Of a stretch of DNA of 64,000 nt, positions 36,599 to 47,510 are shown in pieces. The stretch is from Rhizophagus irregularis (taxonomy: Eukaryota > Glomeromycota > Glomeromycetes > Glomerales > Glomeraceae). The notes beneath the pieces were generated by a model. That model saw only the letters and a program-made list of their open reading frames with translations, searched no databases and was not told the DNA's origin. Location: the NCBI RefSeq assembly GCF_026210795.1, contig NC_089449.1, positions 3,348,001-3,412,000 on the forward strand. The letters are read 5' to 3'. Positions within the stretch are counted from its first letter, which is position 1. The number at the start of each line of letters is the position of its first letter. Both the position numbers and the translations under genes were made by a program.

Positions 36599-36606
36599 AT
36601 TTATAT
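36599..36606 (-). promoter_or_regulatory. TATA box of the DUF4258-DUF2283 pair
   Basis: TATAAATA on the minus strand lies about 45 bp before the ATG at 36559. No comparable signal lies between the two ORFs, which are one base apart, so one transcript for both is likely. Confidence 0.5.
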
Positions 36607-36609
36607 CAT

Positions 36610-36975
36610 GACTCAACAAACTTTTTAAACAGATACATCAGATGATTAATTTGTGATCAACCATAGAAATAAAGCGCAGTAATTAATTATATTGTATTAT
36701 AGGAAAGAATATATATTTAAATTATTAATATATTTCATAAGGAAAAAAAATTGGATAATTGATATTAACCATAATCTAATAGCTGGTGTACATGATCATC
36801 ATATTTGCGACGGACGAAACAATCGAAACATCCATATTATGCTTACTAAGATGTACAATACTGGGTTCATGCATCTGTTTATCTTAGCTTAAGAGATGAT
36901 AAAATCCGTGGTCCATACCAAAATCTATCTATTTTTTCTACTATTATATTTTTTCTATATCATTTTTTCTTTTTT
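36610..36975. other. Intergenic
   Basis: Upstream flank of the pair; no gene recognised. Confidence 0.4.
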
Positions 36976-37270
36976 TCAGTGTTTTTGATTTTTGCGATAT
37001 GTTTCATGTATTTCATTCTTTTCAACTTCACTTTCATCTTTTTTCCGTTTATTCTCATTGTATAACTTTTTATCTCTTTTTGTTATCCCTTTCTTTTTCT
37101 CTTCTTCTATAACCTCATTACATCTGTGTAACCATATTTTTGTTCTTATATTTAAATATAACGTTTCCCACAATTCTATAACTAATTCTTTTTCTTTTTT
37201 TGTTTTCCATATTTTATTAATATTATTATTATACAACCCTCTTGCTATTTCATATAAAATATTCTCGCAA
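36976..37270 (-). pseudogene. Non-LTR retrotransposon C-terminal fragment
   Basis: A frame open from about 37270 to 36976 includes CENILYEIARGLYNNNINK, ELWETLYLNIRTKIW and LHRCNEVIEEEKKKGITK, then a Lys/Glu-rich tail. The IW-LHRC-E motif with basic tail parallels the fragment at 25.9-26.3 kb. There is a stop upstream and no polymerase core. Assignment to a LINE-type protein is from memory of the family. Confidence 0.4.
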
Positions 37271-37415
37271 CCTAAGATAAATTCACTTCATGAAATTTTG
37301 CCTAAAAAGAATAAATATCATTGTAAAAACGTAGGTGTTCTGGGTACTGCATAAGGTCGGTTGCGTTTTAGTTTTTTATCCGATGGAGAATTAAACGTAT
37401 ATGGTAATTTCTCCT

Positions 37416-38356
37416 TTAATGGAATATTGATTTGCGCATGGGATTTGCCCACGAAGTGATTTTCTGTGTCAGAAACGTTCTTCCCTTTAAGATATATTTT
37501 CCGTATATCTTATGTCTGCAGATCCAAAATATGAGAACGGAAAAAATTATTATTGTGTTACGTTTATCCGAAGTAGAGTATAAAAACGATGATCTGGTGA
37601 CACTACCTCCTAACATTTCTTTATTCCGTTTCTCTGAAAAGGGGATTTGCGTCTGATATTTTTTTATCGAAGACTGTTCAGTCATATCAGATGCATGTTG
37701 TTTGTAAACACCACACTCAGTTTTAGCAGTCTATAACTCGAATAAGTTCCGCCTCACATTTTTGCAGCTCCAATGTCTTTGACGAAAGTTTAGATTCTAA
37801 GGTATGTATTTCCGTTATTTTTAATGATAAGGCAGATTCTAATTCTTTTAGTCTCGAATTAAGCACATCTATTTCTTTTTTACTATAATCAAACTTGCCT
37901 CATGCTGTGATGCAGTAGTTTGCATAACAATATACTGCGACTTAAGTCTTTCCAACTCTGTCGTTAGACTTTGGATGTGTTGTTTATCAAATGATATCTG
38001 ACGCTCTAGATTCGAAACATTCTTTGAGTCGGTTAGTAATTGCTTACCTCTTTACTTAACTTCTTTGATGATGATAGATTGTTCTAATTCGCATCTCAAT
38101 TGCACGTTTCATTAGAAATATTATAGTATTGCTGTTTCAATAAGCAAAAATCCCCCTTAATTTTCTCGTACCTATCTACAAGAAATAGAGCATAGTTAAT
38201 AACTTTATCTAATTCCTCGCTTGTACTATCACGCAACTTTTTGGCTTTAACCTTTCTTCGAAGTATATTGGTTGAGTATCTATTACTTGGAGAACTACCC
38301 AGTTTTTTCCCTTCACCTAATGTGGACGAATTCCATATAGTATGTACATCGGGCAT
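37416..38356 (-). pseudogene. Decayed coiled-coil protein gene
   Basis: An ATG at 38356 begins 86 codons (MPDVHTIWNSSTLGEGKK..., ending near 38096). Downstream, heptad-rich peptide continues in shifted frames: LTTELERLKSQYIVMQTT near 37930-37985 and RLKELESALSLKITEIHTL near 37800-37855, with stops between. The last part (to 37416) reads SDMTEQSSIKKYQTQIPF... and GGSVTRSSFLYSTSDKRN. The protein was probably about 300 aa with a central coiled coil. At least three frame changes make it non-functional unless introns are hidden. Confidence 0.5.
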
Positions 38357-38629
38357 GTGTTTCTCTTGGTTATATATCGTAATGAAAACTTTTGTAACTA
38401 AAAACGAAAAAAATTTTTAAACCAATATTTATCAATAGGCTTCAGTTTTTATCAATACTTAGCAACGTAGTGAAACTTTACAATATTGATTGGAAATATC
38501 GGACGAGATAATATCAAAACTTTGCGATATGTATCTACACTTTTTAAAGAACAGAAGTCTATAATTTTTAACGCTTTCTAAAAATTTTCGGTACTTAATA
38601 TATATTACTTGTATTTCTCTTTCTCTTTT

Positions 38630-39075
38630 ATGCCTCATATTAGTGGTGAGTTTTATAGAGCAGGTGCAACGATATTATCACCAGAAGCGATTCAGGAAAT
38701 CAAAAACTCCAGAGGAAGGATTCCCAATGCCGCAAAAGCAATGGCTTCAAAATATCATATTCATCTCGTCGTGTCTATGACTTGTGGATTAATTGTGCAC
38801 GAATGCAGCAAATAAATGATAATACATTTCAACAAAAAATAACTTTAGCAGAAGATCCCTTGATTACACATAATGATGAAAAAAAGACAAAAAAATCTTC
38901 CGAAGAGAAGCTAAAGCCAAAATCAGGAAGGAAAAAAACCTCTACTTCGTCTATTGTTACTCAACCTGTCAATAGTAATACTACTTCACATTTAGCAATA
39001 GTCCCAACAAGAACAGTACATTCCGAAGGAACGACCTTTACTTCGTGGGCAAAGTCCAAGCATTACACCCGATAA
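38630..39075 (+). pseudogene. HTH-like DNA-binding protein, frameshifted
   Basis: ATG at 38630 reads MPHISGEFYRAGATILS, then IPNAAKAMASKYHI, a helix-turn-helix-like segment. The natural continuation (SRRVYDLWINCARMQQ) is in another frame, so the frame changes near 38755-38770. The rest, to the stop at 39075, is Lys/Ser/Thr-rich. The length and HTH start suggest a small DNA-binding or transposon-associated protein. It converges on the truncated glycosyltransferase exon, with 32 bp between. Confidence 0.5.
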
Positions 39076-39107
39076 GACTAAGATACGTTAATAAAAAAAA
39101 ATCTTAC

Positions 39108-39332
39108 ATTGTAGCCTCTTTCAGCCAATATCGTAGCAATGTCTAGCATTGGTTTAACATGACTTCTTCCGTCCATAAAAGAACCAAACAAAATATTTTT
39201 AGGTATGTTTGAGCGATCTATATCAACTCCTTTAGAAATATCGTTTTGTGCTGCAGTAATGAAATTGACACAAAAGACTAGGTTTAATAGGAAGGGCACC
39301 AATAATAATAAAATTGATTTTCTTTTAATCAT
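39108..39332 (-). pseudogene. UDP-glycosyltransferase (GT1) first exon, orphan
   Basis: Begins with ATG at 39332 and encodes 75 aa to a GTAAGA donor. Residues 1-27 are a signal peptide (IKRKSILLLLVPFLLNLVF...ITAA). Residues 46-75 read NILFGSFMDGRSHVKPMLD then LAERGYN, the start of a GT1 fold as in ER-anchored fungal UGTs. No second exon is seen to the left: the next sequence is the end of the opposing HTH-like pseudogene. The gene seems truncated by rearrangement; a very long intron beyond it cannot be fully excluded. Confidence 0.6.
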
Positions 39333-39376
39333 TTTTTTTTTTGATAAATTTACACTCACAAAAAAACAATTTAATT

Positions 39377-39386
39377 TTTTATATAT
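39377..39386 (-). promoter_or_regulatory. TATA box of the glycosyltransferase fragment
   Basis: TATATAAAAAA on the minus strand about 45-55 bp upstream of the ATG at 39332; the promoter remains although the gene body is lost. Confidence 0.45.
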
Positions 39387-39879
39387 AATAATTCGAATTC
39401 CGGGGAGTTTATCCAATGGACATCATCTTATTAAATTCACATGCAAGTTATTTGAATGCATCTTAATATTTAATTTATCAAATAAAGGCTTGGTGACACA
39501 TTGTTCAAAAAAAAAAATTTTAGCTATTGTAATACTAGAATGCATGACCAGTGGATTGCTTTAACCGGTTAACATTTAACCGGTTCCGAACTTGACGAAG
39601 ATCATGCGCAGTACTATCTGTATACTTCGTATACGTTCATATTTATGCTTTTCCGATACTTTTCTTGAATAGGAAACCTCCAACCAATCCGGAACCTCTC
39701 TTCAAAATAATTTATTTACACCACTAAAAGATTTGTTAGCTGCCAAAGTTAGCATCTTAAAAAGGAAATCACTCGAAAACTAATCTTATATTAACAAAAA
39801 GTTAACGTTAAAATTAACATAAGCGTAACGCTAACCTGTTCAGAATGATGACATTAACGTGTCACCCACCCTGAGATAC

Positions 39880-40450
39880 ATACTTTCTTTTGCTAAAAAT
39901 TACAAAAATTTCGGAAAATCAAAAATATTTTTTTTTGATTTATTCTTTATTCCCCTTTCTTTTTTATTTATATATATCCCTGTTTTTATTTCATAGGCCA
40001 GCAGATTTTTTTTTTGTGAGAAGATTCAGTTTCTTTTTTCTTTTTTGTAGATCAGTTTGGGAGTCCTTTCCTTTTTGTAGGATTGTTTAGGATTTTTTTC
40101 TTTTTTTAGGTCAGTTCAAATTTCTTTTTTTTTTTTGTAAGTTGGGTTCAGATTCTTTTCTCTTTGTAGGTTGTTTCAGTTTTGTTGCTTCAGAGTCTTC
40201 TTTTTTGTAGGTCAGTTTTGGATTTATTTTGTTGTTTTGGTTTCTTTTTCATCAGATGCTTCATAATTCTTTTCATTTATATAGGTCAGACATTCTGGAG
40301 TTCTCTTTCTTTTTTTGTAGGAATGCTGACCTTTGGTGACTTGGACGATTGCAGATACTATATAAAGGGGTTTTTGTTTCCAATTAAGTTAGACGTTCTT
40401 ATGTTTCTTTTTTTTGTTTTTTTTAGGTTGTTTGACTCCAAATGAACCTG
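39880..40450 (+). repeat. T-rich degenerate 40-bp tandem array with TTTTTGTAGGTCAG units
   Basis: Roughly ten units each combine a long T/C run with TGTAG or TATAG and then GTCAGTT or GATTGTTT. Each unit looks like a fungal 3' splice acceptor. ORFs here are T-run artefacts. Confidence 0.55.
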
Positions 40451-40991
40451 AACTTATAGGTAATTTTGGTTGCAATAGGTGGTTTTAATAAGGAGGGAAT
40501 TTTCATAATGTATTTGTATTTTGTTTATTTTTTATTTTTTATTTAATTTAATAAAGTAAAATTAGATTTATATAAATATATTATAGTAAACTGTAATACA
40601 AATAGTAAATTCAGTGACCAAATCGTATAAATTTCGTGATAAAATCAGTGATCAAATCATGTAAATTCCATATGAATTCCGTGCAAATTCCGTATCCAAA
40701 CCATATTTTTAGTGATACGGAATTGTGCATTTTTCCGTATCCTATTATGATACGTTATTTCTAAGGAAAAAAAATCGTATAAAAACTTTATAAAAAACGT
40801 ATCCCGATTTTTTTATAGGGAAGGAGGTAAGTGTAGATGGGTATGAATAGACAGAAATATGTAGACAGATATATGTAGGCGGGTATGAAATCAAGCGTGA
40901 AGTAAGCATAAAAAACGATATTATAATATGAAAGCGAGTGAGGGAGAGGGCGGGTTGCCTATGGCAACACCGCAGAGGTGCTTTCATTTTT
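40451..40991. other. Intergenic with minisatellite-like words
   Basis: No gene. Near 40805-40890, GGTATGAATAGACAGA and TATGTAGACAGATATATGTAG form a degenerate short repeat next to the dispersed repeat copy at 40992. Confidence 0.4.
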
Positions 40992-41200
40992 TATATATCA
41001 ATAAACGTATACAATGGATACGTGAGCAAAATGAAAACACCTGTAGGAGGAGTAATTATGTGATATGTAGGCATATAAGCGGAAAAAAAATGGGACCAAA
41101 AATAAGAACTCTCCGCGGGAGGGAGAAAACAGGGAGGATGTAGGCATATAAGCGTAAACAATTTTGGCTCCAAAACGCCAACTTTCCAACTACTGACTAA
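40992..41200. repeat. Dispersed repeat, copy 2 (inverted)
   Basis: Inverse of 33931-34116, again with two ATGTAGGCATATAAGCG words. It carries about 25 extra bases near the CCAACTACT side, so the two copies differ by an indel. Confidence 0.75.
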
Positions 41201-41552
41201 GCAAATTTGCTCGAAAGAAGAAGAAACAACGTTATTTTTACCTATAGAGGATTAATGCTTTAAGTGATTTTTTTACCGGAATAATTATGTTAAATAAATA
41301 ACAAATTCACGACCAATAATATCATATTATATCCGATATTCCATAGGATCATGTAAAGCAAAATTTTATAGTTATCCGATAGTATTTTATATGCAATATC
41401 AAATATGAAATTTATTTCATTATTATTTATACACGCAATAAAATTATATTTATATACATTATCAATTCTATAAGCTAGTGATAAGATTATACTTTGTTAG
41501 ACTATTAATAAACTATTTATACATGATCATTGAGGCCTCTCGGATATAAAAT

Positions 41553-41695
41553 TTATCCGATAGAAAATGATTACATTATTTTTACTTATTACAGGAAAAT
41601 GATTGGCTGAATAAGCCACTTCGTGGCTTATTTTCAGCCAATCATTTACCCTCCATAAGTAAAAATAATGTTATTCACTCTTTTCCATCGGATAA
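41553..41695. mobile_element. 143-bp foldback hairpin
   Basis: Arms of about 68 bp: TTATCCGATAGAAAA...AATGATTGGCTGAATAAGCCAC and the inverse, about a CTTCG loop. Small mismatches and one gap. It resembles a MITE; no clear target duplication. Confidence 0.6.
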
Positions 41696-42077
41696 TAATA
41701 TAGTATTTGATAGTCGGATAAATTCAAGGTTGTATAATTTTATATCCGTTTAAATTTTTGTGATCAAATAATCAAGTCAGATGATGTAATTATTATGAAA
41801 ATCATTGACCAATTAAAATTTACGGTTAATTATAAATCATATTTATATTAAATGCATACCGGAGTATCAATATTTATTCTCGGAGTCAGAACTTGATCAA
41901 CAAGTGCATTAATAACGTGATATTCATCATGTGAACTAAAGTTTGTGATACATCCATATAAAGTATTTTCTCATAAAAATACGTCATTTATAACATACTT
42001 CTGCATTTTATGCGTACGTAAAAAATATCATAAAGAAAAAAACCTTTTAACAAAGTTAACCTGAAAAAAAAAATACT
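41696..42077. other. 5' flank of the Sel1-only gene
   Basis: AT-rich; an A-run lies directly before the ATG at 42078, as before the ATG at 18680. No TATA box recognised. Confidence 0.4.
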
Positions 42078-45000
42078 ATGACTTCAAATAATGATATTTC
42101 AAAAGATGATGAAAATTTTTTAAAAGAATTTTTAAAAAATTTTTATATAAATGATATTTCAAAAGATGATGAGAATCTTTTAAAAGAATTTTTAAAAGGA
42201 TTTTATCGTAAAATTATAAAAATAAAAAATTATGATGAATATGAAATTATTTTAATAGAATGGATAAAAGAATTTTTAAATTTTAATAAAAAAAATTCTA
42301 AAATAATATTAGAATTAATGATAAATCATGAAAATAATGAAATTTGGTTTTCAAGTTTAATAGGATTTTTTTATCAATATAATATTGATAATACTTATAT
42401 TATTGATAATTATGAATCTTTAAAATTATATTCTAATACTTCAATTATTAATTATAAAGAAAAATATTTAAAAATTTTTTCCGTTTATCAAATACTTAAT
42501 ATTATTATTTCAAAATATTTATTATCATTTTATTATTATAAAGATATTATTTGTAAAAAAAGAAATTTGTATGAGAAAGAATTAAAACAATTGGGTATTA
42601 TAAATGTAATGTCAAGAAGTTTGTATGAAATTTTTAATGGATTAAAAATAGATATATGTAATGATGAAATAAGTAATATAGAAAATTATTTTGAATTATT
42701 AGATAAAGGTTTTAAGAATCAATCAGAATATACCAAAGATAAAAAATTAGTAGAACTAAATAATTTAGCTTATAGTCAAAATGAATTTAAAACATTTGAA
42801 TCATATTTAAAATCCTCAAAAGAAGGGAATTCTTGTGCACAAAATAATTTGGGATATTGTTATCAGTATGGAATTGGAATAGAAAAAGATGATAAAGAAG
42901 CATTTAAATATTATTTGAAAGCTGCTAAAGGAGGTAGTTCGGATGCGGAAAATAATTTGGGTGATTGTTATAAAAATGGAATAGGAATATCTAAAGATGA
43001 AAACAAAGCATTTGAATGGTATGCAAAAGCTGCAAAAGGAGGAAATTCTGATGCTGAAAATAATTTAAGTATTTGTTATATAAATGGAATTGGAACAGAA
43101 ATAAACCTAGAGAAAGCTATTTACTGGTGTAATAAAGCAGCGGAAAATGGAAATGGAGCTTCCCAATATAGTTTAGGTGTATGTTATGAAATCGGAATAG
43201 TAGTTAAAAAAGATGAGGATAAAACTTTGGAATGGAATGCTAAAGAAGGAAATACTATTGAAATAAAAAAAGATTTAGAAAAGGCTATGTATTGGTATAA
43301 CAAAGCAGCGGAAAGTGGAAATGAGATTGCACAATATAAATTAGGTAAATGTTATGAATTTGGAGATGGAATTGATAAAGATGAGAAAAAAGCATTTGAA
43401 ATAATGAAACAATTAGCTGAAAAAGGATATCCAGATGCTCAAATTACACTTGGAAATTATTATACTAACGGAATTGGAACTGAAATTAATAAAGTAAAAG
43501 CATTTGAGCTATATAACATGGCTGCAGGAAAAGATCATAAAGCACAATTTTATTTAGGAAAATGTTACGAACGCGGAAATGGAGTTGATATAGATAAAGA
43601 AAAAGCGTTTGAAATAATGAAACAATTAGCTGATAAAGGATATCCAGATGCCCAATTTACACTTGGATATTATCATACTATTGGAGTCGGAACTGAAATT
43701 AATAAAGTAAAAGCATTTGATTTATACAAATTAGCGGCAGAAAATGGTTATAAAGATGCACAACATGAATTAGGTGTATGTTATGAACTCGGTGAGGGTG
43801 TTGATAAAGATGAGGAAAAAGCGTTTGAAATAATGAATCAATTAGCCGAAAAAGGATATCCAGATGCTCAATTTACACTTGGACATTACTATTCATATGG
43901 AATTGGAACCGAAATTGATGAATTAAAAGCATTTAAATTATACGAAAAAGCTGCAGAAAAAGATCATAAAAAAGCGCAATTTAATTTAGGTAAATGTTAT
44001 GAACGCGGAAATGGAGTTAATAAAGATGAAGAAAGAGCATTTGAAATTGTTAAAGAATTATTTGAAGAAGGATATCCAGATGCCCAAATTACACTTGGAA
44101 ATTATTATTCATATGGAATTGGGACTGAAATTAATAAAATAAAAGCATTTGAATTATACAATAAAGCTGCAGTGGAAAATGATCATAAAGATGCAAAATA
44201 TCGATTAGGTATATGTTATGAACTTGGAGAAGGAGTTGATAAAGACGAGAAAAAAGCATTTGAAATAATGAAACAATTAGCTGAAAAAGGATATTTAGAT
44301 GCTCAAATTACACTTGGATATTATTATACCAATGGAATTGGGACTGAAATTAATAAAGTAAAAGCATTTGAGTCATACAAAACTGCTTCAGAGGGAGGGT
44401 GCAGTGATACACAATATAAATTAGGTATATCTTATGAACTCGGGGAAGGAGTTGATAAAGACGAGAAAAAAGCATTTGAAATAATGAATCAATTAGCCGA
44501 AAAAGGATATCTAAATGCTCGATTTACACTTGGACATTACTATTCATATGGAATTGGGACCAAAATTAATAAGGCAAAAGCATTTGGTTTATACAAAATG
44601 GCTGCAGAAAATGGTTATGATGATGCACAATATAGTTTAGGTATATGTTATGAACTTGGAGATGGGGTTGATATAGACGAAAAAAAAGCATTTGAAATAA
44701 ATAAAGATTTAGTTGAAAAAGGATATCTAGATGCTCAATATCAACTGGGCTATTATTATAATTATGGGATTGGAACCGATGTTAATAAAGAAAAAGCATT
44801 TGAGTTATATATATTAGCATCTGAAAGAGGATGTCGTGCTGCACAATATGATCTTGGAGTTTTATATGAAAAAGGTGAGGGAGTAGAAAAGGATCTAAAA
44901 AAAGCTTTTTATTGGTTTAATAAAGCAGCAGAAAATGGTGATTATATTTCGCAACATGATATAGGCAAATATTATGAATTCGGAATTGTTGTTAATAAAG

Positions 45001-45560
45001 ATTCTGCTAAAGCATTTGATTTTTATAAAAAGTCCGCAGAAAATGGATATTTGCAAGCAAATTTCCAACTTGGATATTGCTACGTAAATGGAATTGGAGT
45101 TGAAGTTAATAAGGAAAAAGGACTCGAATTATACGACATAGCAGCTGAAAAAAATTATTTGATTGAAAATATTGATCTAGATAAAGTTAACTATTGGTAT
45201 CATGAAGCAGCAGAAATAAATAATAAAAGCGCACTATATAAATTAGGCACATTTTATGAGCTTGGAATAGGTGTGAAAGGAAATTTTATTAGGGCATTTG
45301 CATTTTACAAAGAATCAGCCGATCAAGGGTACGTAAAAGCTCAATATAAACTTGGATATTGTTATGATAAAGGTATTGGAACCGATATTAATAATGAAAA
45401 GGCAATTAACTTATATATGATAGCCTCTGAAAATGGAAATGTTAAGGCACAAAAAAGGCTTGCATTTTACTATGAACAAGGTATCAAAATAGAAAAGAAC
45501 TTAGAAAAAGCTGCCTATTGGTATAAAATGGCGTATCAAAAACTTAATAAGCATTTTTAG
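42078..45560 (+). CDS. Sel1-repeat protein, single exon, 1160 aa
   Basis: One uninterrupted frame from ATG 42078. Residues 1-235 are an Ile/Lys/Asn-rich, helical N-terminal region without a recognised domain. Residues about 236-1155 carry about 24 Sel1 repeats, mostly as dimers of a [19 protein letters not shown] unit and a [15 protein letters not shown] unit, the same dimer type as in the kinase genes at 13.7 and 27.6 kb. Three degenerate units (IKKDLEKAMYWYNKA, IDLDKVNYWYHEAA and the last) lack the Gly motif. No kinase, signal peptide or membrane segment is present. A scaffold role is inferred from the repeat type. Confidence 0.9.
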   Translation: MTSNNDISKDDENFLKEFLKNFYINDISKDDENLLKEFLKGFYRKIIKIKNYDEYEIILIEWIKEFLNFNKKNSKIILELMINHENNEIWFSSLIGFFYQYNIDNTYIIDNYESLKLYSNTSIINYKEKYLKIFSVYQILNIIISKYLLSFYYYKDIICKKRNLYEKELKQLGIINVMSRSLYEIFNGLKIDICNDEISNIENYFELLDKGFKNQSEYTKDKKLVELNNLAYSQNEFKTFESYLKSSKEGNSCAQNNLGYCYQYGIGIEKDDKEAFKYYLKAAKGGSSDAENNLGDCYKNGIGISKDENKAFEWYAKAAKGGNSDAENNLSICYINGIGTEINLEKAIYWCNKAAENGNGASQYSLGVCYEIGIVVKKDEDKTLEWNAKEGNTIEIKKDLEKAMYWYNKAAESGNEIAQYKLGKCYEFGDGIDKDEKKAFEIMKQLAEKGYPDAQITLGNYYTNGIGTEINKVKAFELYNMAAGKDHKAQFYLGKCYERGNGVDIDKEKAFEIMKQLADKGYPDAQFTLGYYHTIGVGTEINKVKAFDLYKLAAENGYKDAQHELGVCYELGEGVDKDEEKAFEIMNQLAEKGYPDAQFTLGHYYSYGIGTEIDELKAFKLYEKAAEKDHKKAQFNLGKCYERGNGVNKDEERAFEIVKELFEEGYPDAQITLGNYYSYGIGTEINKIKAFELYNKAAVENDHKDAKYRLGICYELGEGVDKDEKKAFEIMKQLAEKGYLDAQITLGYYYTNGIGTEINKVKAFESYKTASEGGCSDTQYKLGISYELGEGVDKDEKKAFEIMNQLAEKGYLNARFTLGHYYSYGIGTKINKAKAFGLYKMAAENGYDDAQYSLGICYELGDGVDIDEKKAFEINKDLVEKGYLDAQYQLGYYYNYGIGTDVNKEKAFELYILASERGCRAAQYDLGVLYEKGEGVEKDLKKAFYWFNKAAENGDYISQHDIGKYYEFGIVVNKDSAKAFDFYKKSAENGYLQANFQLGYCYVNGIGVEVNKEKGLELYDIAAEKNYLIENIDLDKVNYWYHEAAEINNKSALYKLGTFYELGIGVKGNFIRAFAFYKESADQGYVKAQYKLGYCYDKGIGTDINNEKAINLYMIASENGNVKAQKRLAFYYEQGIKIEKNLEKAAYWYKMAYQKLNKHF
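42090..42209 (+). repeat. 60-bp in-frame tandem duplication at the N-terminus
   Basis: NDISKDDEN(F/L)LKEFLK is encoded twice, at about 42090 and 42150, with small differences. The 0.04-3.4 kb gene has a comparable N-terminal duplication. Confidence 0.8.
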
Positions 45561-46844
45561 ATTATTGGTTCATTTATTAACTAATTTAAACATTTATTAT
45601 TTTATTTATTTATTTTTTTTTTATTATTATATAACGAATATTTTGAATATTTTTATTATTAATAAATATGAGAAATTTATTATCTGTTATGTATTTTTAA
45701 TTGGCGAATATTGGATTCACAGTTTTATTTGCTAAAATATGATAACAGATAATGTTCGAATCAGATTTGTTAAAATAATTTCATTCAAGAACCGGTTCAA
45801 AAGACGTTAGAACTTTGTAATTATTTAATCACAAATATGGTGCAAAATTGAATATCAGTGCTGGCCAAAATCGTCATAGTGTGCTGAAATTATCATGTTA
45901 ACCACGTGATATTAGCTTTTATAAACTTCGATCTAGATTGACTGCGTGCTATTGTTTCCCTCCAATAATAATAGAGTATTCTCATTTTGCAATTCGTTAT
46001 AACGCATAGTAACGAGTTAAGCTTGTTGTTTAATGACATACTATATTTATGAATTCAAATAAACAAGCTAAGTTTGTTTTTTTTTTTGAAATTTGCTTTA
46101 AAACGACTTTTTTTTGTGAAATTATATATTTTTTTTTTGAAATAATCACGTCGAATTAATTATTTGATCACAAATTTCTCAATTTTATATAATGAATTAA
46201 TATATTTCTAATACTTAATTTATATTAAACTCACTGATACAAATCTTACGGCAAATTTTCAAATAATATTAATAATAATTTTTCCATGATTCATTGTAAT
46301 TTATGTTAATTAGCTTCCCTATTCTTAAAGGAATCGTAATGAATAAGAAAGTTTAAATTTTCTTATGCTAAAATTAATGTTACAATTAGTTATCATATGT
46401 GTATGGTATTATTACAACGATCAAAAATTCCATATTTTTGTTCATTATACTGCTTTATATTCACATCCATATTCAAATTGTAATAAAAATAAAATAAAAA
46501 ATACATTAAAAAATATGATTAAAATATTTCATATTCACGTTCGTAAATTACCCTCGACCGTCTATACTTATTTATACCACTAATTTAACTGTCAAATAAA
46601 TACCAGTAAAATTTTGTAACGGTATGATACTTAATATAAAATGAGAATTACCGGTATATTACAAGAAACTTAAAAGTATATGACTCAACATTAGGATAGT
46701 AATTGTTTAGAACTGAAATACACAATTAGAATGGGCAAGAACCAACGAATTACTAATTAGGTTAAGACTTTTCTAAAGATTTAAATCGACTTTCGATTAC
46801 ATGATGATTTATCTTTAGAAATGCGCGTCATGAATCTAGTTAAT
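45561..46844. other. Intergenic, AT-rich
   Basis: No gene supported. A CTGGCCAAAAT word near 45863 resembles the core of the CCCGA elements. Confidence 0.4.
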
Positions 46845-46917
46845 AGGGATGGCAACGGTACGGCAACGGTTATTCTCGGTCTTGACCAACCGATTAACCG
46901 ACCGTTGCTACCGTAAT
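46845..46917. mobile_element. Short relic with AGGGATGGCAACGGT end
   Basis: One end equals the end of the foldback at 12955-13328; the other side (ACCGTTGCTACCGTAATTA) is a partial inverse. It is probably a deletion derivative. Confidence 0.5.
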
Positions 46918-47319
46918 TATTAGCATGAATCCAAATGCTCCATTCATACTACATTGTTTTCTTTCTTCTTTATATTCTTAATGCTGAATGTATCAAATTA
47001 GTATCACGTGATTAATAATTCCGGCCGACTATTTGTAATTCTGGCTAGCTACTATTTAATTCTGGAATGTTGACTCGAATTTAAGTGCAGGTGCAGTAGT
47101 TAACAACGCATTTTATGAAATCTTAATATCTTTATAATATTAATATTCTATATTGAAAGTACTTCAAATAAATCACATTACTGTAAGCAATTAAATATGA
47201 TAGTTGTGGCGAATGAGATTTAGGTTCTTTTATATTATTGATTTTTATTATTGACTAAAAATAACTGGTGAAGTTAACTCGAACCACGAAACCATAGATA
47301 GCCAATTCAAACGGATGCC
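46918..47319. other. Intergenic
   Basis: Nothing recognised. Confidence 0.4.
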
Positions 47320-47510
47320 GTCCAAAATCCCGAAACTCACAATCCCGAAATCCCAAATCCCGACAGGTTCAAAATCCCGAAATCCAAAAATCCCGACAGG
47401 TCCAAAATCCCGACAGGTACGAAATCCCGACAGGTCAAATTCTTAAAGAGCGACTTTCGGACAGCATTAAAGCTTAATGTGTGCCAATTTTTCGGGATTT
47501 TGTACCGTAC
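47320..47510. mobile_element. CCCGA-family foldback element with seven left-arm words
   Basis: The left arm holds seven AATCCCGA words, four of them as AATCCCGACAGGT. The core is GGACAGCATTAAAGCTTAATG and the right arm has a single TTCGGGATTTTGTACC. Unequal arm lengths indicate gain or loss of the words. Confidence 0.6.

Noticed and set aside
39890-40445. Phe/Leu/Ser-rich ORFs resembling membrane proteins
   Set aside because: Translation of the T-rich tandem array gives poly-Phe stretches; no ATG-led gene structure.
40991-41189. Minus-strand ORFs with YMPTYHIITPPTGVF-type peptides
   Set aside because: The same peptide-like text appears at the inverted copy at 33.9-34.1 kb; both are the dispersed repeat.
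47320-47510. CRISPR-like direct repeats (AATCCCGACAGGT)
   Set aside because: Word spacing is irregular (a few bases), there are no spacers of constant length, and the setting is eukaryotic; it is a foldback arm.
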